NCBI RefSeq assembly: GCF_016907695.1
Contig: NZ_JAFBCK010000001.1
Span: forward strand, 6,498,001-6,562,000
Length of the DNA: 64,000 bases
Origin: Actinokineospora baliensis
GTDB taxonomy: Bacteria; Actinomycetota; Actinomycetes; Mycobacteriales; Pseudonocardiaceae
Direction: 5' to 3'
A program made the translations under genes and the position numbers. Of this stretch, positions 25,101 through 33,520 are shown piece after piece (the stretch's first letter is position 1; each line of letters starts with the position of its first letter). The notes beneath the pieces are model-generated. The model ran no database searches and had not been told where the DNA came from. It worked only from the letters and a program-made list of their open reading frames with translations.

Positions 25101-25572
25101 CCAGGGCGACAAGGCTCGCGCCGAGCGCGACCCAGTTCTTGGTCTGCGCCCAGTAGGCGGGCAACCCGACCCACGGCACACGCAGTCTGCCTTGACCGAG
25201 GACGTCGTCCTCGGTCACGGGGGTGCTGTCGGCGTTCGGGTTGGCGTCACCCTTGGTCGTGAAGGTGGCATCGTCGTTGAGCTTGATGATGCGGTGCATC
25301 AAGACCCGGTTGTCGTGCGCGGGGTCGTCGAAGGCGATGACGGCACCGGCAGCCGGGTGGTCAGTGAGCAGCGACCCGACGACAACGACATCTCCGGCCT
25401 GGATAGAGGGTGCCATCGAGCCCGACAACACCACGTAAGAGTGCCAGGACACGACGTAAGGCAGCACGCACCAAGCAAGCAGCCACACCAACGTCGACAA
25501 CACCGCTTGCGCCAAGAACGCCGCCACTGTGGGCACATAGCCCAACAGTCGAGCGGCGTTCTTGGCGTTCAC
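22195..25572 (-). CDS. SipW-type signal peptidase I fused to four LamG domains
   Basis: 1125 residues from GTG 25572 (GGAGG 5 nt upstream). Residues 1-170 are an S26B signal peptidase: a membrane segment (LSTLVWLLAWCVLPYVVSW), the Ser motif VVLSGSMAPSIQAGDVV near residue 52, His in RVLMHRIIKL near 93 where bacterial type I enzymes have Lys, FTTKGDANPNAD, and a second membrane segment. After a basic linker comes a third hydrophobic segment (TVALGVVLAIVLESGGFAKF). The remaining about 850 residues hold four LamG/concanavalin-like modules (DSSGNNRPG, TFDGVNDRVIG, TFDGVDDYVST, FNGTTNATNL). Fusion of a SipW peptidase to LamG domains is unusual. The gene lies 52 bp behind the TasA-like gene, its likely substrate. 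Confidence 0.88.
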   Translation of the reverse strand: MNAKNAARLLGYVPTVAAFLAQAVLSTLVWLLAWCVLPYVVSWHSYVVLSGSMAPSIQAGDVVVVGSLLTDHPAAGAVIAFDDPAHDNRVLMHRIIKLNDDATFTTKGDANPNADSTPVTEDDVLGQGRLRVPWVGLPAYWAQTKNWVALGASLVALGGLVVLAWERRSRGQPPPADTPPTTGRHRKQPSDVTRRRADRRVSATVALGVVLAIVLESGGFAKFISTTTTSGNAIGSAATFPTYSASVTGDSPLFYHRQDEAQSSSATSTAADSSGNNRPGQYNAATNGPYTYWRFDDASGIAASDSSGGANQGTLVNGPTWSTGLTGSAVTFDGVNDRVIGAGPSTYTDTSFTVSLWARTSSASSTAVALSQGGNTHNAWYIYTQSGKWRFGLPRSDVANPTEDYVVSSTSVAANTWTHIVGVYDDPNNVFRIYVNGSLEASGPRSDSYEWRGNGALAAGATLINGSWLYHWAGSIDDVRVYSRVLGASEISGIMGAATAPNAQYAFEQSGSVLTDSGPNGYNGTISGAAWNTNGHTGRSLTFDGVDDYVSTSYFSLRTDTSFTASAWMYISSSGGVDRTILSKDSVNNSSFSLTYIASTGKFAFIMPASDTSSSATVSATTSNPAVANAWMNVLGVWDAAAGQMRIYLNGTLESTVSRSGGWNGVGSISIGRGQRNGSYVDYWPGRIDDVAVYNRVFSSADVEEAYTRPTLDWQFNDNIATTASDSSGNGNSGTLNAVQWTDSGYEGTAGLYNGSSSWTVSQSPAIRTDATFTVSAWVYMTTPSQDRAVVSQQGTIGSAFMLGADIASVKWVFRMPRTDGNSPTYDTVYSSADATQNRWYHLVGVFFAGSQLMRFYVDGVLQGSVSHPGAWNATNALQVGRALRSGSQMDYFDGVIDKVRTIQAGLSTAQVQNLYSAGAPAPAALPVAGALSPMNSAQPGALQGAQQGQSSSTATGFNGTTNATNLTSFANPTNFTIEAWFKVSGNWGGLIGGFFDTVSVSSTARDRVVYLDNAGRVTFAVNPAGGIKSVNSVASYNDGTWHHVAASLGSAGMKLYVDGVLVAQDAATTTAQNYTGYWRWGGGILTNYPNRPISDYIVGTLDEYAVYGSQLSDAQIRRHYHANH

Positions 25573-25624
25573 GGTGTCCTCCAGCGCTCACACAAGGTGA
25601 GCCCTCTTAGTCTTCCAAGCGGTC

Positions 25625-26209
25625 TTACGAGCTCTGGGCTTCCCAGGTGAAGCCGATACCGGCGCTCTTGTTCTGCGCGCTGTTGTTGTCCTGCAGCGTG
25701 TAGGTGAACTGGAACGTCTTCTTGGTGCCGTTGGTCGACGGCGTCCAACTGCCGATGCCGTTGCCGAAGTTCGTGTAGCCCGAGGCGAAGGTCGCCAGGG
25801 TGCCGTTGTGCAGGGGGCCACCGCCGTCGGCGACGAAGCCGGTGCAGTCGGCGTAGGTGCCACCGGTGCCCTGGCGGACCACGAAGTCCAGGTACGGGCC
25901 GAGGGTGCCGGTGTACGAGGCGGCGGTCGTGTAGAGCTTGACCGACGACGCCACGTTGCCGGTGAAGGTCACCTCGATGCACCGCGAACCCGTGTCACCC
26001 GGCTTGAGGCCGGACACGTTGAACAGCACACCGTTGGAGTCGTCGTCGGAGATGGACACCGAACCCGAGTTGAACGAGTTGCCGCTGTTGGTGGTACTGG
26101 CGGAGAACGCCGCGTAGCTGCTGAACCAGATGACCAGAGCGCTGGCGACCAAGCCGGTCGCCACCACCGCCGCGGCCTTGAGCCCGGACCTGTTCTTCTT
26201 GACCTGCAT
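25625..26209 (-). CDS. TasA/camelysin-like secreted protein with SipW-type signal peptide
   Basis: 194 residues from ATG 26209 (AGGAGG 10 nt upstream; GTG 26215 at 4 nt is the alternative). The N-terminus (KAAAVVATGLVASALVIWF followed by SSYAAFSAST) is the long hydrophobic signal with Ala-Phe-Ser cleavage region characteristic of SipW substrates. The mature part starts NSGNSFNSGSVSISDDDSNG and contains FNVSGLKPGDTGSRCIEVTF, the pattern of TasA/camelysin-like beta-sandwich proteins. Two Cys. First gene of an operon whose second gene encodes the matching SipW-type peptidase. By analogy it could form extracellular fibres or a sheath; this is inference, since sequence identity to TasA cannot be measured here. 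Confidence 0.8.
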   Translation of the reverse strand: MQVKKNRSGLKAAAVVATGLVASALVIWFSSYAAFSASTTNSGNSFNSGSVSISDDDSNGVLFNVSGLKPGDTGSRCIEVTFTGNVASSVKLYTTAASYTGTLGPYLDFVVRQGTGGTYADCTGFVADGGGPLHNGTLATFASGYTNFGNGIGSWTPSTNGTKKTFQFTYTLQDNNSAQNKSAGIGFTWEAQSS

Positions 26210-26436
26210 CGTCACTCACCCTCCTGTCTCTGCCCCACTGTCGGTCGACAACGACCCACGATTAGGTGGTTCCGTTGTGAGGTGGTTGCTACTTCGGGTG
26301 CACAACGGTTGGCCAATAGCGGAAGTGAGGGTGTTCACAGTCACCCCGCCGAGATCCTCAGATCGGTGTACCCGCGGTCGATCACGCCACCGAAGCACAA
26401 CTCGGCGTCCCGCAAGGGCACTGGAAGGCGGCAACG

Positions 26437-28050
26437 ATGTTCCTCGGCAGGGCCAAGGTCGGCACCCGGCTCGGCGGATCCTTCGCGGTCCTGGTCTTGT
26501 TCATCGTCTTCGCCGCGTGCGCGGGGTGGTGGGGCCTGGCCAAGCAGGACGACATCAGCGGCCGCCTCGACACACTGCGCCAGGTCCAGGACGACATCGA
26601 CCTCATCAAGTACGACGCCGCCGACGTGACCGGCTGGCAGGCCCTGGTCATCGCCGACACCGGCGCCTACGGCGTCGCCGTCGCCACCGCCCCCGACGCG
26701 TACAACCACGCCGCGGAGCTCAAGGCCAAGGACGCCGTCTACGCCCACATCGACGCCGCCCACGTCGTGGCCATGACCGACACCGAGAAGGCCCTGTTCG
26801 CGCAGCTGCGCCCGGCCTGGGACGAGTTCTTCGACTGGGACACCAAGATCATGGCGTGGCTGCAGGACGGCACCCAGGCCAGCATCGCCCGGTCCATGGA
26901 CAGCATCAACGGCGGCGAGGCCTCCGAGGCCTACGGCAAGGTCCTCGACGTCACCGCCGAGCTGACCAAGTCGATCGACGCCAGGATGGTCGACCTGCGG
27001 GCCGAGGCCGACAGCGCGCAGAGCAGCAGCACCTGGGCGATCGCCATCACCCTGGCCGTGGCGCTGCTGCTGGCCGTCGTGCTCAGCGTGTGGGCCACCC
27101 GCTCGGTCGTGCGCCCGCTGGCCGCGGTCGTGCGCGCCCTGGGCAAGCTCGAGCACGGCGACCTGACCGCCCGCGCCGACCTGCGCACCACCGACGAGAT
27201 CGGCCAGGTCGGCGGCGCGGTCGACAGCACCATCGACTCGCTGCGCACCACCGTGACCAGCCTGTCGGCGCACGCCGAGTCGCTGTCCACCGCGGCCCAG
27301 GAGCTCACCAGGGTCTCCACCGACATCGCGGGCTCGGCCAACGACGCCAGCAGCCAGGCGGGCGCGGTCTCCGCCGCCGCCGAGCAGGTCCTGCAGAACG
27401 TCGACACCGTCGCCACCGGCGGCACCGAGATGGGCGAGTCGATCCGCCAGATCGCCAACAACGCCAGCGAGGCGGCCGAGGTCGCCAGCAAGGCCGTCAC
27501 CGTCGCCGAGCAGACCAACCAGACCGTCGCCAAGCTGGGCGTGTCCTCCTCCGAGATCGGCAACGTGGTCAAGGTGATCACCTCGATCGCCGAGCAGACC
27601 AACCTGCTGGCGTTGAACGCCACCATCGAGGCCGCGCGGGCGGGCGACGCGGGCAAGGGCTTCGCCGTCGTCGCCGGGGAGGTCAAGGACCTCGCCCAGG
27701 AGACCGCCAAGGCCACCGAAGACATCATCAGCCGCGTCGAGGCCATCCAGTCCGACACCGCCAACGCCATCTCCGCCATCGGCGAGATCGTCACCACCGT
27801 CGGCCGCATCAGCGACTTCCAGATCGTCATCGCCGCCGCCGTCGAGGAGCAGACGGCCACCACCAACGAGATGAACCGCAACCTGGCCGAGGCCGCCACC
27901 ACCAGCCGAGCCATCACCACCAACATCACCGGTGTCGCCAACGCCACCAGCACCACCACCGAAGGCGTCCACCAGTGGCAGCGCGCCGCCACCGAACTCT
28001 CGCGGATGAGCACCGAAATGCACGCCACCGTCGCGAAGTTCCAACTCTGA
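26437..28050 (+). CDS. Methyl-accepting chemotaxis protein
   Basis: 537 residues from ATG 26437 (GGAAGGCGG upstream). A first membrane segment lies at about 12-33 ([19 protein letters not shown]), then a helical extracytoplasmic four-helix-bundle-like sensor region to about 205, a second segment ([21 protein letters not shown]), a HAMP domain ([20 protein letters not shown]) and a signalling coiled coil. The hairpin tip [20 protein letters not shown] near residue 384 contacts CheA/CheW in the family. No C-terminal CheR-tether pentapeptide. No cheA, cheW or flagellar gene is in the window. A chemoreceptor in an actinomycete points to a genus with motile spores or hyphal fragments. Ends at a strong terminator. 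Confidence 0.92.
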   Translation: MFLGRAKVGTRLGGSFAVLVLFIVFAACAGWWGLAKQDDISGRLDTLRQVQDDIDLIKYDAADVTGWQALVIADTGAYGVAVATAPDAYNHAAELKAKDAVYAHIDAAHVVAMTDTEKALFAQLRPAWDEFFDWDTKIMAWLQDGTQASIARSMDSINGGEASEAYGKVLDVTAELTKSIDARMVDLRAEADSAQSSSTWAIAITLAVALLLAVVLSVWATRSVVRPLAAVVRALGKLEHGDLTARADLRTTDEIGQVGGAVDSTIDSLRTTVTSLSAHAESLSTAAQELTRVSTDIAGSANDASSQAGAVSAAAEQVLQNVDTVATGGTEMGESIRQIANNASEAAEVASKAVTVAEQTNQTVAKLGVSSSEIGNVVKVITSIAEQTNLLALNATIEAARAGDAGKGFAVVAGEVKDLAQETAKATEDIISRVEAIQSDTANAISAIGEIVTTVGRISDFQIVIAAAVEEQTATTNEMNRNLAEAATTSRAITTNITGVANATSTTTEGVHQWQRAATELSRMSTEMHATVAKFQL

Positions 28051-28053
28051 CCC

Positions 28054-28096
28054 GGTGCCCGCCGGTCACTGGGGGTCCGGCGGGCACCTCTTTCTT
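28054..28096 (+). terminator. Intrinsic terminator of the chemoreceptor gene
   Basis: Perfect 12-bp arms GGTGCCCGCCGG (28054-28065) and CCGGCGGGCACC (28077-28088) with an 11-nt loop are followed directly by TCTTTCTT. It starts 3 nt past the stop codon. Confidence 0.9.
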
Positions 28097-28099
28097 CAC

Positions 28100-28550
28100 A
28101 ACACCCGACTCCGACAGCAATGCCAGCCACTGGACACTCGGAAACTGGGGTGCCAGAACAACTACCCGAGCCAGCCCACCCAACCCAGCCCACCGAGTCG
28201 ACCCCGCCAGCCCGACCACTGGACACTCGGAACCTCCGGTGCCAGATGCTCGATGGGGCGGACTCGGTTTGCGTGGGGTGGCGGCAGTCGTAGCGTTTCA
28301 GCGCGGATAGGGCCACGCTTTTCGGCCCCAGCTTTGCGGTCCTACCACGGCTGGCGCAGGGGCCCCGCGCAAACCGAGTTCGCCCCATCGAGCCCACCGC
28401 ACCACCACGGACCGACCCCGATGCCGCAGGCGAGGCGTCCAACGAAGATCATCTGCCACAAGAGCCCCCGATATACAGCCTATCGACGGCCACCGACAGA
28501 CCAGGGCGCAGCGAAAACCCCTGTGGACAAGCAAGACCGTTGTGGACAGA
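28100..28550 (-). repeat. Dispersed structured repeat element, copy C
   Basis: Homologous to copies A and B, orientation as B. Inverted arms 28248-28278 and 28363-28393 match at 29 of 31 positions and surround an 84-nt centre. Relative to A and B several arm bases differ, and each change is matched in the partner arm. Two unit ends (28127-28139 and 28216-28228) lie 89 nt apart. DnaA-box-like 9-mers are at 28522-28530 and 28541-28549. It fills the gap between the chemoreceptor terminator and the CpaE-like gene. Confidence 0.85.
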
Positions 28551-28573
28551 TTCCTCCGCAAAGGACAGAAGCC

Positions 28574-29281
28574 TCACGCCACCTCTGCGCCCCCCACCGA
28601 GGACTCCCCCAGCACCCCCCGAAGCGCCACACAGAACGCGTGCTCCGGATCAACCGCCGCCAACGGCTGTCCCGTGTTGATGCTCACCGGGATCTCCGCC
28701 GTGGCGGGTAGCCACGCCGCGATCGGCAGCCGTGCCGCCTGCTCGACCTCCGCAACCGGAATCCCGTCGTCCCCGTACGAGCGGTTGACGACCACCGAAC
28801 GCAGGCGCCGGTCGTGGCCGAGGATGTCGAGCATGTCGTGGTAGCGGCCGAGGGCGCGCAGGGCGGGGCGCTCGGGGGTGGTGACCAGGATCTGGCGGTG
28901 GGAGTACTCGAGGGCGGTCACCACGTGCTTGTTCACGGCGGCGGGGGCGTCGATGACGACGTGGGTGTACATGGTGGACAGGGAGGCGATGAGCTCGCTG
29001 ACCACGCGCTCGGGGACCCGGCCGGGGTCGCCGAGGACCGTGGGGGCCAGGACGGCGTAGAGGCCGCGGCTGAGGCGGATGGCGACGTGGGCCTCGGGGA
29101 TGCCGTCCTCGTCGGCCTCGGCGTCGAACATGGTGGCGATGTCCCCGGCGGAGAAGTCCAGGTCGACCAGGCAGACCGGGCCCCGGCCAGCGCGGGCCAG
29201 GGTGACCGCCAGGTTGGCGGCGACCGTCGAGGCGCCCGCGCCCGCTCGGGCCGCGACCACGGTCACTATCTGTGCGTCCAC
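28574..29281 (-). CDS. CpaE/TadZ-like ParA-superfamily protein with degenerate Walker A
   Basis: 235 residues from GTG 29281 (GGAGG 7 nt upstream). The fold is that of MinD/ParA/CpaE ATPases: a first strand and P-loop (TVVAARAGAGASTVAANLAV), then CLVDLDFSAGDIATMF in the Walker A' position, VVIDAPAAVNKHV as Walker B-like, and SVVVNRSYGDDGIP. Both lysines expected in the deviant Walker A (KGGxGKS/T) are replaced, by Arg and Ala. TadZ proteins are known to carry atypical Walker boxes; they localise pilus or secretion machinery. No tad/flp pilus genes are in the window, so the partner is unknown. Divergent from the NarL-type regulator. Confidence 0.8.
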   Translation of the reverse strand: MDAQIVTVVAARAGAGASTVAANLAVTLARAGRGPVCLVDLDFSAGDIATMFDAEADEDGIPEAHVAIRLSRGLYAVLAPTVLGDPGRVPERVVSELIASLSTMYTHVVIDAPAAVNKHVVTALEYSHRQILVTTPERPALRALGRYHDMLDILGHDRRLRSVVVNRSYGDDGIPVAEVEQAARLPIAAWLPATAEIPVSINTGQPLAAVDPEHAFCVALRGVLGESSVGGAEVA

Positions 29282-29525
29282 CGGTGAACCTCCGCTCGTG
29301 TTGTCACAGAGCGTTGCCTAGCTGCCGCGGTGCGCGGCAGCGGGCGACCGGTCGACCCGCGTCGGTCCGCCGTCCGACATAACGTCCTTACCTGCGGTTT
29401 CTGTTATGCCCCCGGGTGGCCGGTCGGGTTGCGACACAATTTTCAGGTTCCTGTAACCCTGGTCGGGGGTAAACCGACAGTCACCTATGTTATCGCCCGT
29501 ATGGGTGACGGAAGGGTGGGCCTTG

Positions 29526-30170
29526 GTGATTCGCACCGTGGTGATCGACAGCGACACGCTGACGCGGTACGGGCTGTCCATGCTGGCGGGCGCCCATCCC
29601 GACGTGGAGGTGGTCGGGGAGACGGGGTCGGCGGCCGAGGCGGGCGAGCTGGTGGCGCGCAGGCAGCCGGACGTCGTGGTGATCGACGTGGAGCTGGCCG
29701 ACGGGAACGGCCTGCACCTGGTGCGCACCCTGCGCGACCGCTACGCCCAGCTCGGCATCGTCGTGATGACCTCACTGGACACCGACGACGTGCTGTTCCG
29801 CGCCCTCGACCACGGCGCGTCGGCGTTCGTGGTCAAGACCGCACCGGTCATCGAGGTGCTCGGCGCGATCCGGCACGCCGCGGTGGCCGCCACCTCGTTC
29901 ACCGCCACCGGCCTGCTCGACGCCCTCACCCGGCGCCGCGAGCAGGAGACCCGCTTCGCGCTGTCGCCGCGCGAGCGCCAGGTCCTCACCCTGCTGCGCG
30001 ACGGCCTGTCCATCCCGGAGATCGCGGGCACCATCCACATCAGCAAGTCCACCGCGAAGACCTACGTCTCCCGCCTCTACGACAAGCTCGGCGCCTCCAG
30101 CCGCGCCCAAGCCCTGGTCACCGCCCTGCGCACCGGCCTCATCGACTACGAGGCCACCCCGGGCGCCTAG
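29526..30170 (+). CDS. NarL/FixJ-family response regulator
   Basis: 214 residues from GTG 29526 (MIRTVVIDSDTLTRY, a standard receiver start; GGAAGG lies about 10 nt upstream, so the start is probable rather than certain). The receiver domain has the phospho-acceptor Asp at residue 54 in VVVIDVELADG, the switch Thr in VVMTSL and Lys in FVVKTA. The C-terminal LuxR helix-turn-helix reads LSPRERQVLTLLRDGLSIPE and TAKTYVSRLYDKLG. It binds DNA when phosphorylated. No adjacent kinase on the same strand; the convergent hybrid kinase is the nearest candidate partner. Divergent from the CpaE-like gene across a 244-bp gap in which no further gene is seen. Confidence 0.9.
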   Translation: MIRTVVIDSDTLTRYGLSMLAGAHPDVEVVGETGSAAEAGELVARRQPDVVVIDVELADGNGLHLVRTLRDRYAQLGIVVMTSLDTDDVLFRALDHGASAFVVKTAPVIEVLGAIRHAAVAATSFTATGLLDALTRRREQETRFALSPRERQVLTLLRDGLSIPEIAGTIHISKSTAKTYVSRLYDKLGASSRAQALVTALRTGLIDYEATPGA

Positions 30171-30192
30171 CCCTTGGCCACACGCGGACGAC

Positions 30193-33054
30193 CTAGGCCT
30201 TGGTCAACAAGGCGGACACGACGCCCTCGATGGCGGGGACTACTAGGCCCAGCTCGCGGCGGATCGGGGCCAGGGTGGCCTCCGGGTCCGGGATCTCGCC
30301 CTCGCGCGCCTGGTGTTCGACCGCCATGACCAGGTCGGACAAGACGGACGCGCCGACGTTGGCCGCGGAGCCCTTCAGGGTGTGGGCCTGGGTGACCACG
30401 TCCTCGACCCGGCCCGCGCGCATCGACTGCTCGAGGTCGTCGACCGCGGAGCCGGTCTTCTCGGCGAACGAGGTCAGCAGGCGGGCCATGAACTCGCGTT
30501 CCTGGGTGCTGGGGTCCGGCCCGGTGAGCTCGTCGAGGCGGGCGTGCAGGGCGGCGGTGCGGTCGTCGATCTCGGCCCCCTCCGGCCGCGGCGCTGGCTC
30601 CGGCTCGGTGCGGGCGTGCGGGATGTGCGCGGTCAGCTTGCCCAGCACGCCCGCCAGGTCCGTTGGGCGCACCGGCTTGGCCAGGTAGTCGTCCATGCCG
30701 GCCGCCATGCAGGCGTTGGCGTCCTCCACCAGCACGCTCGCGGTCATCGCGACGATGTGCGGTTGGCGGTCTTCCGGCAGGTCGCCGCGGATGATCTGGG
30801 TGGCCTCCAGGCCGTCCATGATCGGCATCCGGACGTCCATCAGCACCACGTCGTAGGGCCGCTGGCGCACCGCCTGGACGGCTTCGCGGCCGTTGGACAC
30901 CATGTCGGCGCGGTAGCCGAGCTTGGTGAGCATGAGCTGCGCGACCTTCTGGTTCACCAGGTTGTCCTCGGCGACCAGGATCCGCAGCGCGGCGCCGTCG
31001 GCCGTGGGGCTGGGCAGCCGGGAGTGGTCGTCGACCGGTTTCACCCCGCCGAGGATCCTGGTGAGCGTCGTGCGCAGGACCGTGACCCGGACCGGCTTGG
31101 TGAGCACCGCCTCGAACATGTCGCGCTGCTCCTCGCTCAGCGGCATGGTCACGCTGCTGAGCAGCATCAACGGCAGCGTCTCGCTCCCGGGCAGCCGCCG
31201 CAGCTCGGCGGCCAGTTCGGCGCCGTCCATCTCCGGCATGTGCATGTCCAGCAGCGCCACGTCGAACCGCTCCCCCACCCGGATCAACTCGAGCGCCTCG
31301 GCGCCCGAGGCGACCTGGGTGGAGCGCATGCCCATCTCGGCCAACTGCGCGCGCAACACCTCGCGGTTGGTGTCGTTGTCGTCGACCACCAGCGCCACCC
31401 GGTCCGCCAGCGCCGACCAGCCGGGCTCGCGGTCCTCGTCATCGGTCTGCGGCGACACCCGCAACTGCGTGGCCACGGTGAACCGGGACCCGATGCCCGG
31501 GGTGCTGACCACGGTGATGTCGCCGCCCATCGCCCTGGCCAACCGCTTGCTGATCGCCAGGCCGAGGCCGGTGCCGCCGAAGCGGCGCGTGGTGGAGGCG
31601 TCCACCTGGCTGAAGGACTGGAACAACCGGCCGATGTGCTCGGGTGGGATGCCGATGCCGGTGTCGCTGACCTCGGCGCGCAGCAGCACCCGGTCTCCCT
31701 GCAGCGGCTCGGCCCGCACGTTGATCGCGACCTCGCCGCGCGGGGTGAACTTCACCGCGTTGCCCAGCAGGTTGAGGAAGATCTGCCGCAGCCGGGTCGC
31801 GTCGCCGCGCAGCACCGGCGGGCAGGAGGCGTCGACGTAGCCGATGAGCTCCAGTTCCTTGTCCCCCGCGGGCACCGCGACCAGCGCCAGCGCGCTGTCG
31901 ACGACGTCGGTGATGTGGAAGGAGGCGTCCTCCAGTTCCAGCTCACCCGCCTCGATCTTGGAGTAGTCGAGGATCTCGTTGATCACCGCGAGCAGCGCGT
32001 CGCCGCTGTCGCGCACGATCCGCACCAGCTCCATCTGCTCGCTGTTGAGGTCGGTGTCCAGCAGCAGCCCGGTCATGCCGATCACCGCGTTCATCGGCGT
32101 GCGGATCTCGTGGCTCATGGTGGCCAGGAACGCCGCCTTCGCCTTGCCCGCCGCGACCGCCTGGTCTCGCGCGGTGACCATCGCCTGCATCGAGGCGTTG
32201 ACCGCGACCCCCATCTGCTCCAGCTCGACCGGCCCACCCACCACCGCCCGGTGCTCGGTGTTGCCCGAGGAGACCTGCTGGGCGGCCTCGGTGACCCGCC
32301 GGATCGGCCTGGTGACCTTGCGGGTCACCCACACCGCGCCGATCGCCGCGAGCCCGCCGACGCCGAGGGTGATCCAGGCGATGACCTCCTGGGTGGACGC
32401 GCCGCTGTCGGTGACCACCTGGTAGCGCAGGCCGAGCAGCTCCTGCTCGTGGCCGCGCATGTCGCCGAGGATGCCGTCGATGGCCTCCATGTCGCGCACC
32501 CCGCGCCCGGTGGCGACCAGCTCCAGCGCGGCCTCGGGGCCCTGGCTGGTGCGCAGGTCGATGGTCTCGGCCAACTCGGCCAACTTGTCGGTGATGACCG
32601 GCCCGACCGCCTCGTAGAGCTGGCGCATGTACGCGTCGTCGGCGACCAGGTCGCGCAGCCGCTCCTGGCTGTCCCCGATGTCGGCGACGGCCTCTGAGTA
32701 GGGCGCCAGGTACTGCGGGTCCCCGGCGATCATGAAACCGCGCTGCCCGCGCTCGGCGGCCTGGATCTGCAGCCACACCTGGTCGATCTGGGTGAGCACG
32801 GCGTAGCTGTGCTCTATAGGCGCCCGCGCGTCCAGCAGCGTGCCTATCCGGGCATAGGAGCTGATGCCGACCGCGAACAGCCCGCCAATGGCCAGCACGT
32901 ACCCGGCGGTCAACAACCGCCCGACCGTCCACCGCCACACCGGCACCCCGCGGCGGCGCGGCTCGGGCGCCGGACCAGGACCCGGCGGCGGGATCGGGCC
33001 GGGCACCGCCAGCAGGTCGTCGGTCTCGGGCGGCCCCGAGGAGTCCATGGTCAT
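30193..33054 (-). CDS. Hybrid sensor histidine kinase with two receivers and HPt
   Basis: 953 residues from ATG 33054 (ATG 33048 is an alternative). A Pro-rich N-terminus leads to a membrane segment ([20 protein letters not shown]). A CHASE3-like helical sensor follows, with the family motif [12 protein letters not shown]. Then come a second membrane segment ([19 protein letters not shown]), HAMP, HisKA with the phospho-His in [10 protein letters not shown] (about 314), and a HATPase with the N box ([12 protein letters not shown]) and G boxes ([18 protein letters not shown]). Two receiver domains follow (Asp in [11 protein letters not shown] near 601 and [11 protein letters not shown] near 739), and an HPt with [12 protein letters not shown] (about 890). 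A complete internal phosphorelay. It lies 10 bp behind a single-domain regulator and downstream of the giant surface-protein gene. Confidence 0.93.
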   Translation of the reverse strand: MTMDSSGPPETDDLLAVPGPIPPPGPGPAPEPRRRGVPVWRWTVGRLLTAGYVLAIGGLFAVGISSYARIGTLLDARAPIEHSYAVLTQIDQVWLQIQAAERGQRGFMIAGDPQYLAPYSEAVADIGDSQERLRDLVADDAYMRQLYEAVGPVITDKLAELAETIDLRTSQGPEAALELVATGRGVRDMEAIDGILGDMRGHEQELLGLRYQVVTDSGASTQEVIAWITLGVGGLAAIGAVWVTRKVTRPIRRVTEAAQQVSSGNTEHRAVVGGPVELEQMGVAVNASMQAMVTARDQAVAAGKAKAAFLATMSHEIRTPMNAVIGMTGLLLDTDLNSEQMELVRIVRDSGDALLAVINEILDYSKIEAGELELEDASFHITDVVDSALALVAVPAGDKELELIGYVDASCPPVLRGDATRLRQIFLNLLGNAVKFTPRGEVAINVRAEPLQGDRVLLRAEVSDTGIGIPPEHIGRLFQSFSQVDASTTRRFGGTGLGLAISKRLARAMGGDITVVSTPGIGSRFTVATQLRVSPQTDDEDREPGWSALADRVALVVDDNDTNREVLRAQLAEMGMRSTQVASGAEALELIRVGERFDVALLDMHMPEMDGAELAAELRRLPGSETLPLMLLSSVTMPLSEEQRDMFEAVLTKPVRVTVLRTTLTRILGGVKPVDDHSRLPSPTADGAALRILVAEDNLVNQKVAQLMLTKLGYRADMVSNGREAVQAVRQRPYDVVLMDVRMPIMDGLEATQIIRGDLPEDRQPHIVAMTASVLVEDANACMAAGMDDYLAKPVRPTDLAGVLGKLTAHIPHARTEPEPAPRPEGAEIDDRTAALHARLDELTGPDPSTQEREFMARLLTSFAEKTGSAVDDLEQSMRAGRVEDVVTQAHTLKGSAANVGASVLSDLVMAVEHQAREGEIPDPEATLAPIRRELGLVVPAIEGVVSALLTKA

Positions 33055-33064
33055 CGACCCGGGG

Positions 33065-33448
33065 TCACCGTCCCGGGGACTCGCCGGCCCCCGCGAGCAG
33101 CGTCTCGATCCGGCCGACCAGGTCGCGCGGGCTGAACGGCTTGAAGATGTAGTCGCTGGCCCCGCTCGAGCGCCCCGCGTCGATGTCGGACTGCTGGGTG
33201 CGCCCGGTCAGCAGGACCACCGGGGTGTCGCGGGTGGCCTCGGCCGCCCGCAACGCCGAGCACACCTGCAGCCCGGTCATGTCCGGCAGCGTCACGTCCA
33301 GCAGGAACAGCTCCGCCGCCGTCTCCGCCTGGTCGAGCGCCTCCCGGCCGGTGGCCACCGCGGTGACCTCGTACCCGGCCTGGCCGAGCTTGAACACCAG
33401 CAGATCCCGCAAGTCCGGGTCGTCCTCGGCGACAACGATCCGTTTCAC
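33065..33448 (-). CDS. Single-domain response regulator (CheY/PhoP receiver)
   Basis: 127 residues from GTG 33448, with AGGAGG 8 nt upstream. Only a receiver domain is present: acidic pocket VVAEDDPD (residues 6-12), phospho-acceptor Asp 51 in [13 protein letters not shown], Thr in VVLLTGR and Lys in YIFKPFSP. No output domain, so it works as a phosphate shuttle or by protein contact. Only 10 bp separate it from the hybrid kinase, so they are co-transcribed and it is the likely partner of the kinase or its HPt domain. It follows the giant DUF11 gene by 72 bp without a convincing terminator. Confidence 0.9.
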   Translation of the reverse strand: MKRIVVAEDDPDLRDLLVFKLGQAGYEVTAVATGREALDQAETAAELFLLDVTLPDMTGLQVCSALRAAEATRDTPVVLLTGRTQQSDIDAGRSSGASDYIFKPFSPRDLVGRIETLLAGAGESPGR

Positions 33449-33520
33449 CGCGTTCCCCTCCTTCCGCCCGGCCCGGTGGGCACGTGGCCCGCCGGACTCC
33501 GGCGTCCGCCGCGGGTGGGG

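Noticed and set aside
28121..28134. Cobalamin riboswitch B12 box (GCCACTG) near 28127
   Set aside because: It is the complement of the repeat-unit motif and lies between convergent genes; no other riboswitch elements are present.
33491..33503. Palindrome GCCGGACTCCGGC as terminator of the giant gene
   Set aside because: The stem is only 5 bp with a 3-nt loop and no T tract; downstream genes on the same strand follow closely.
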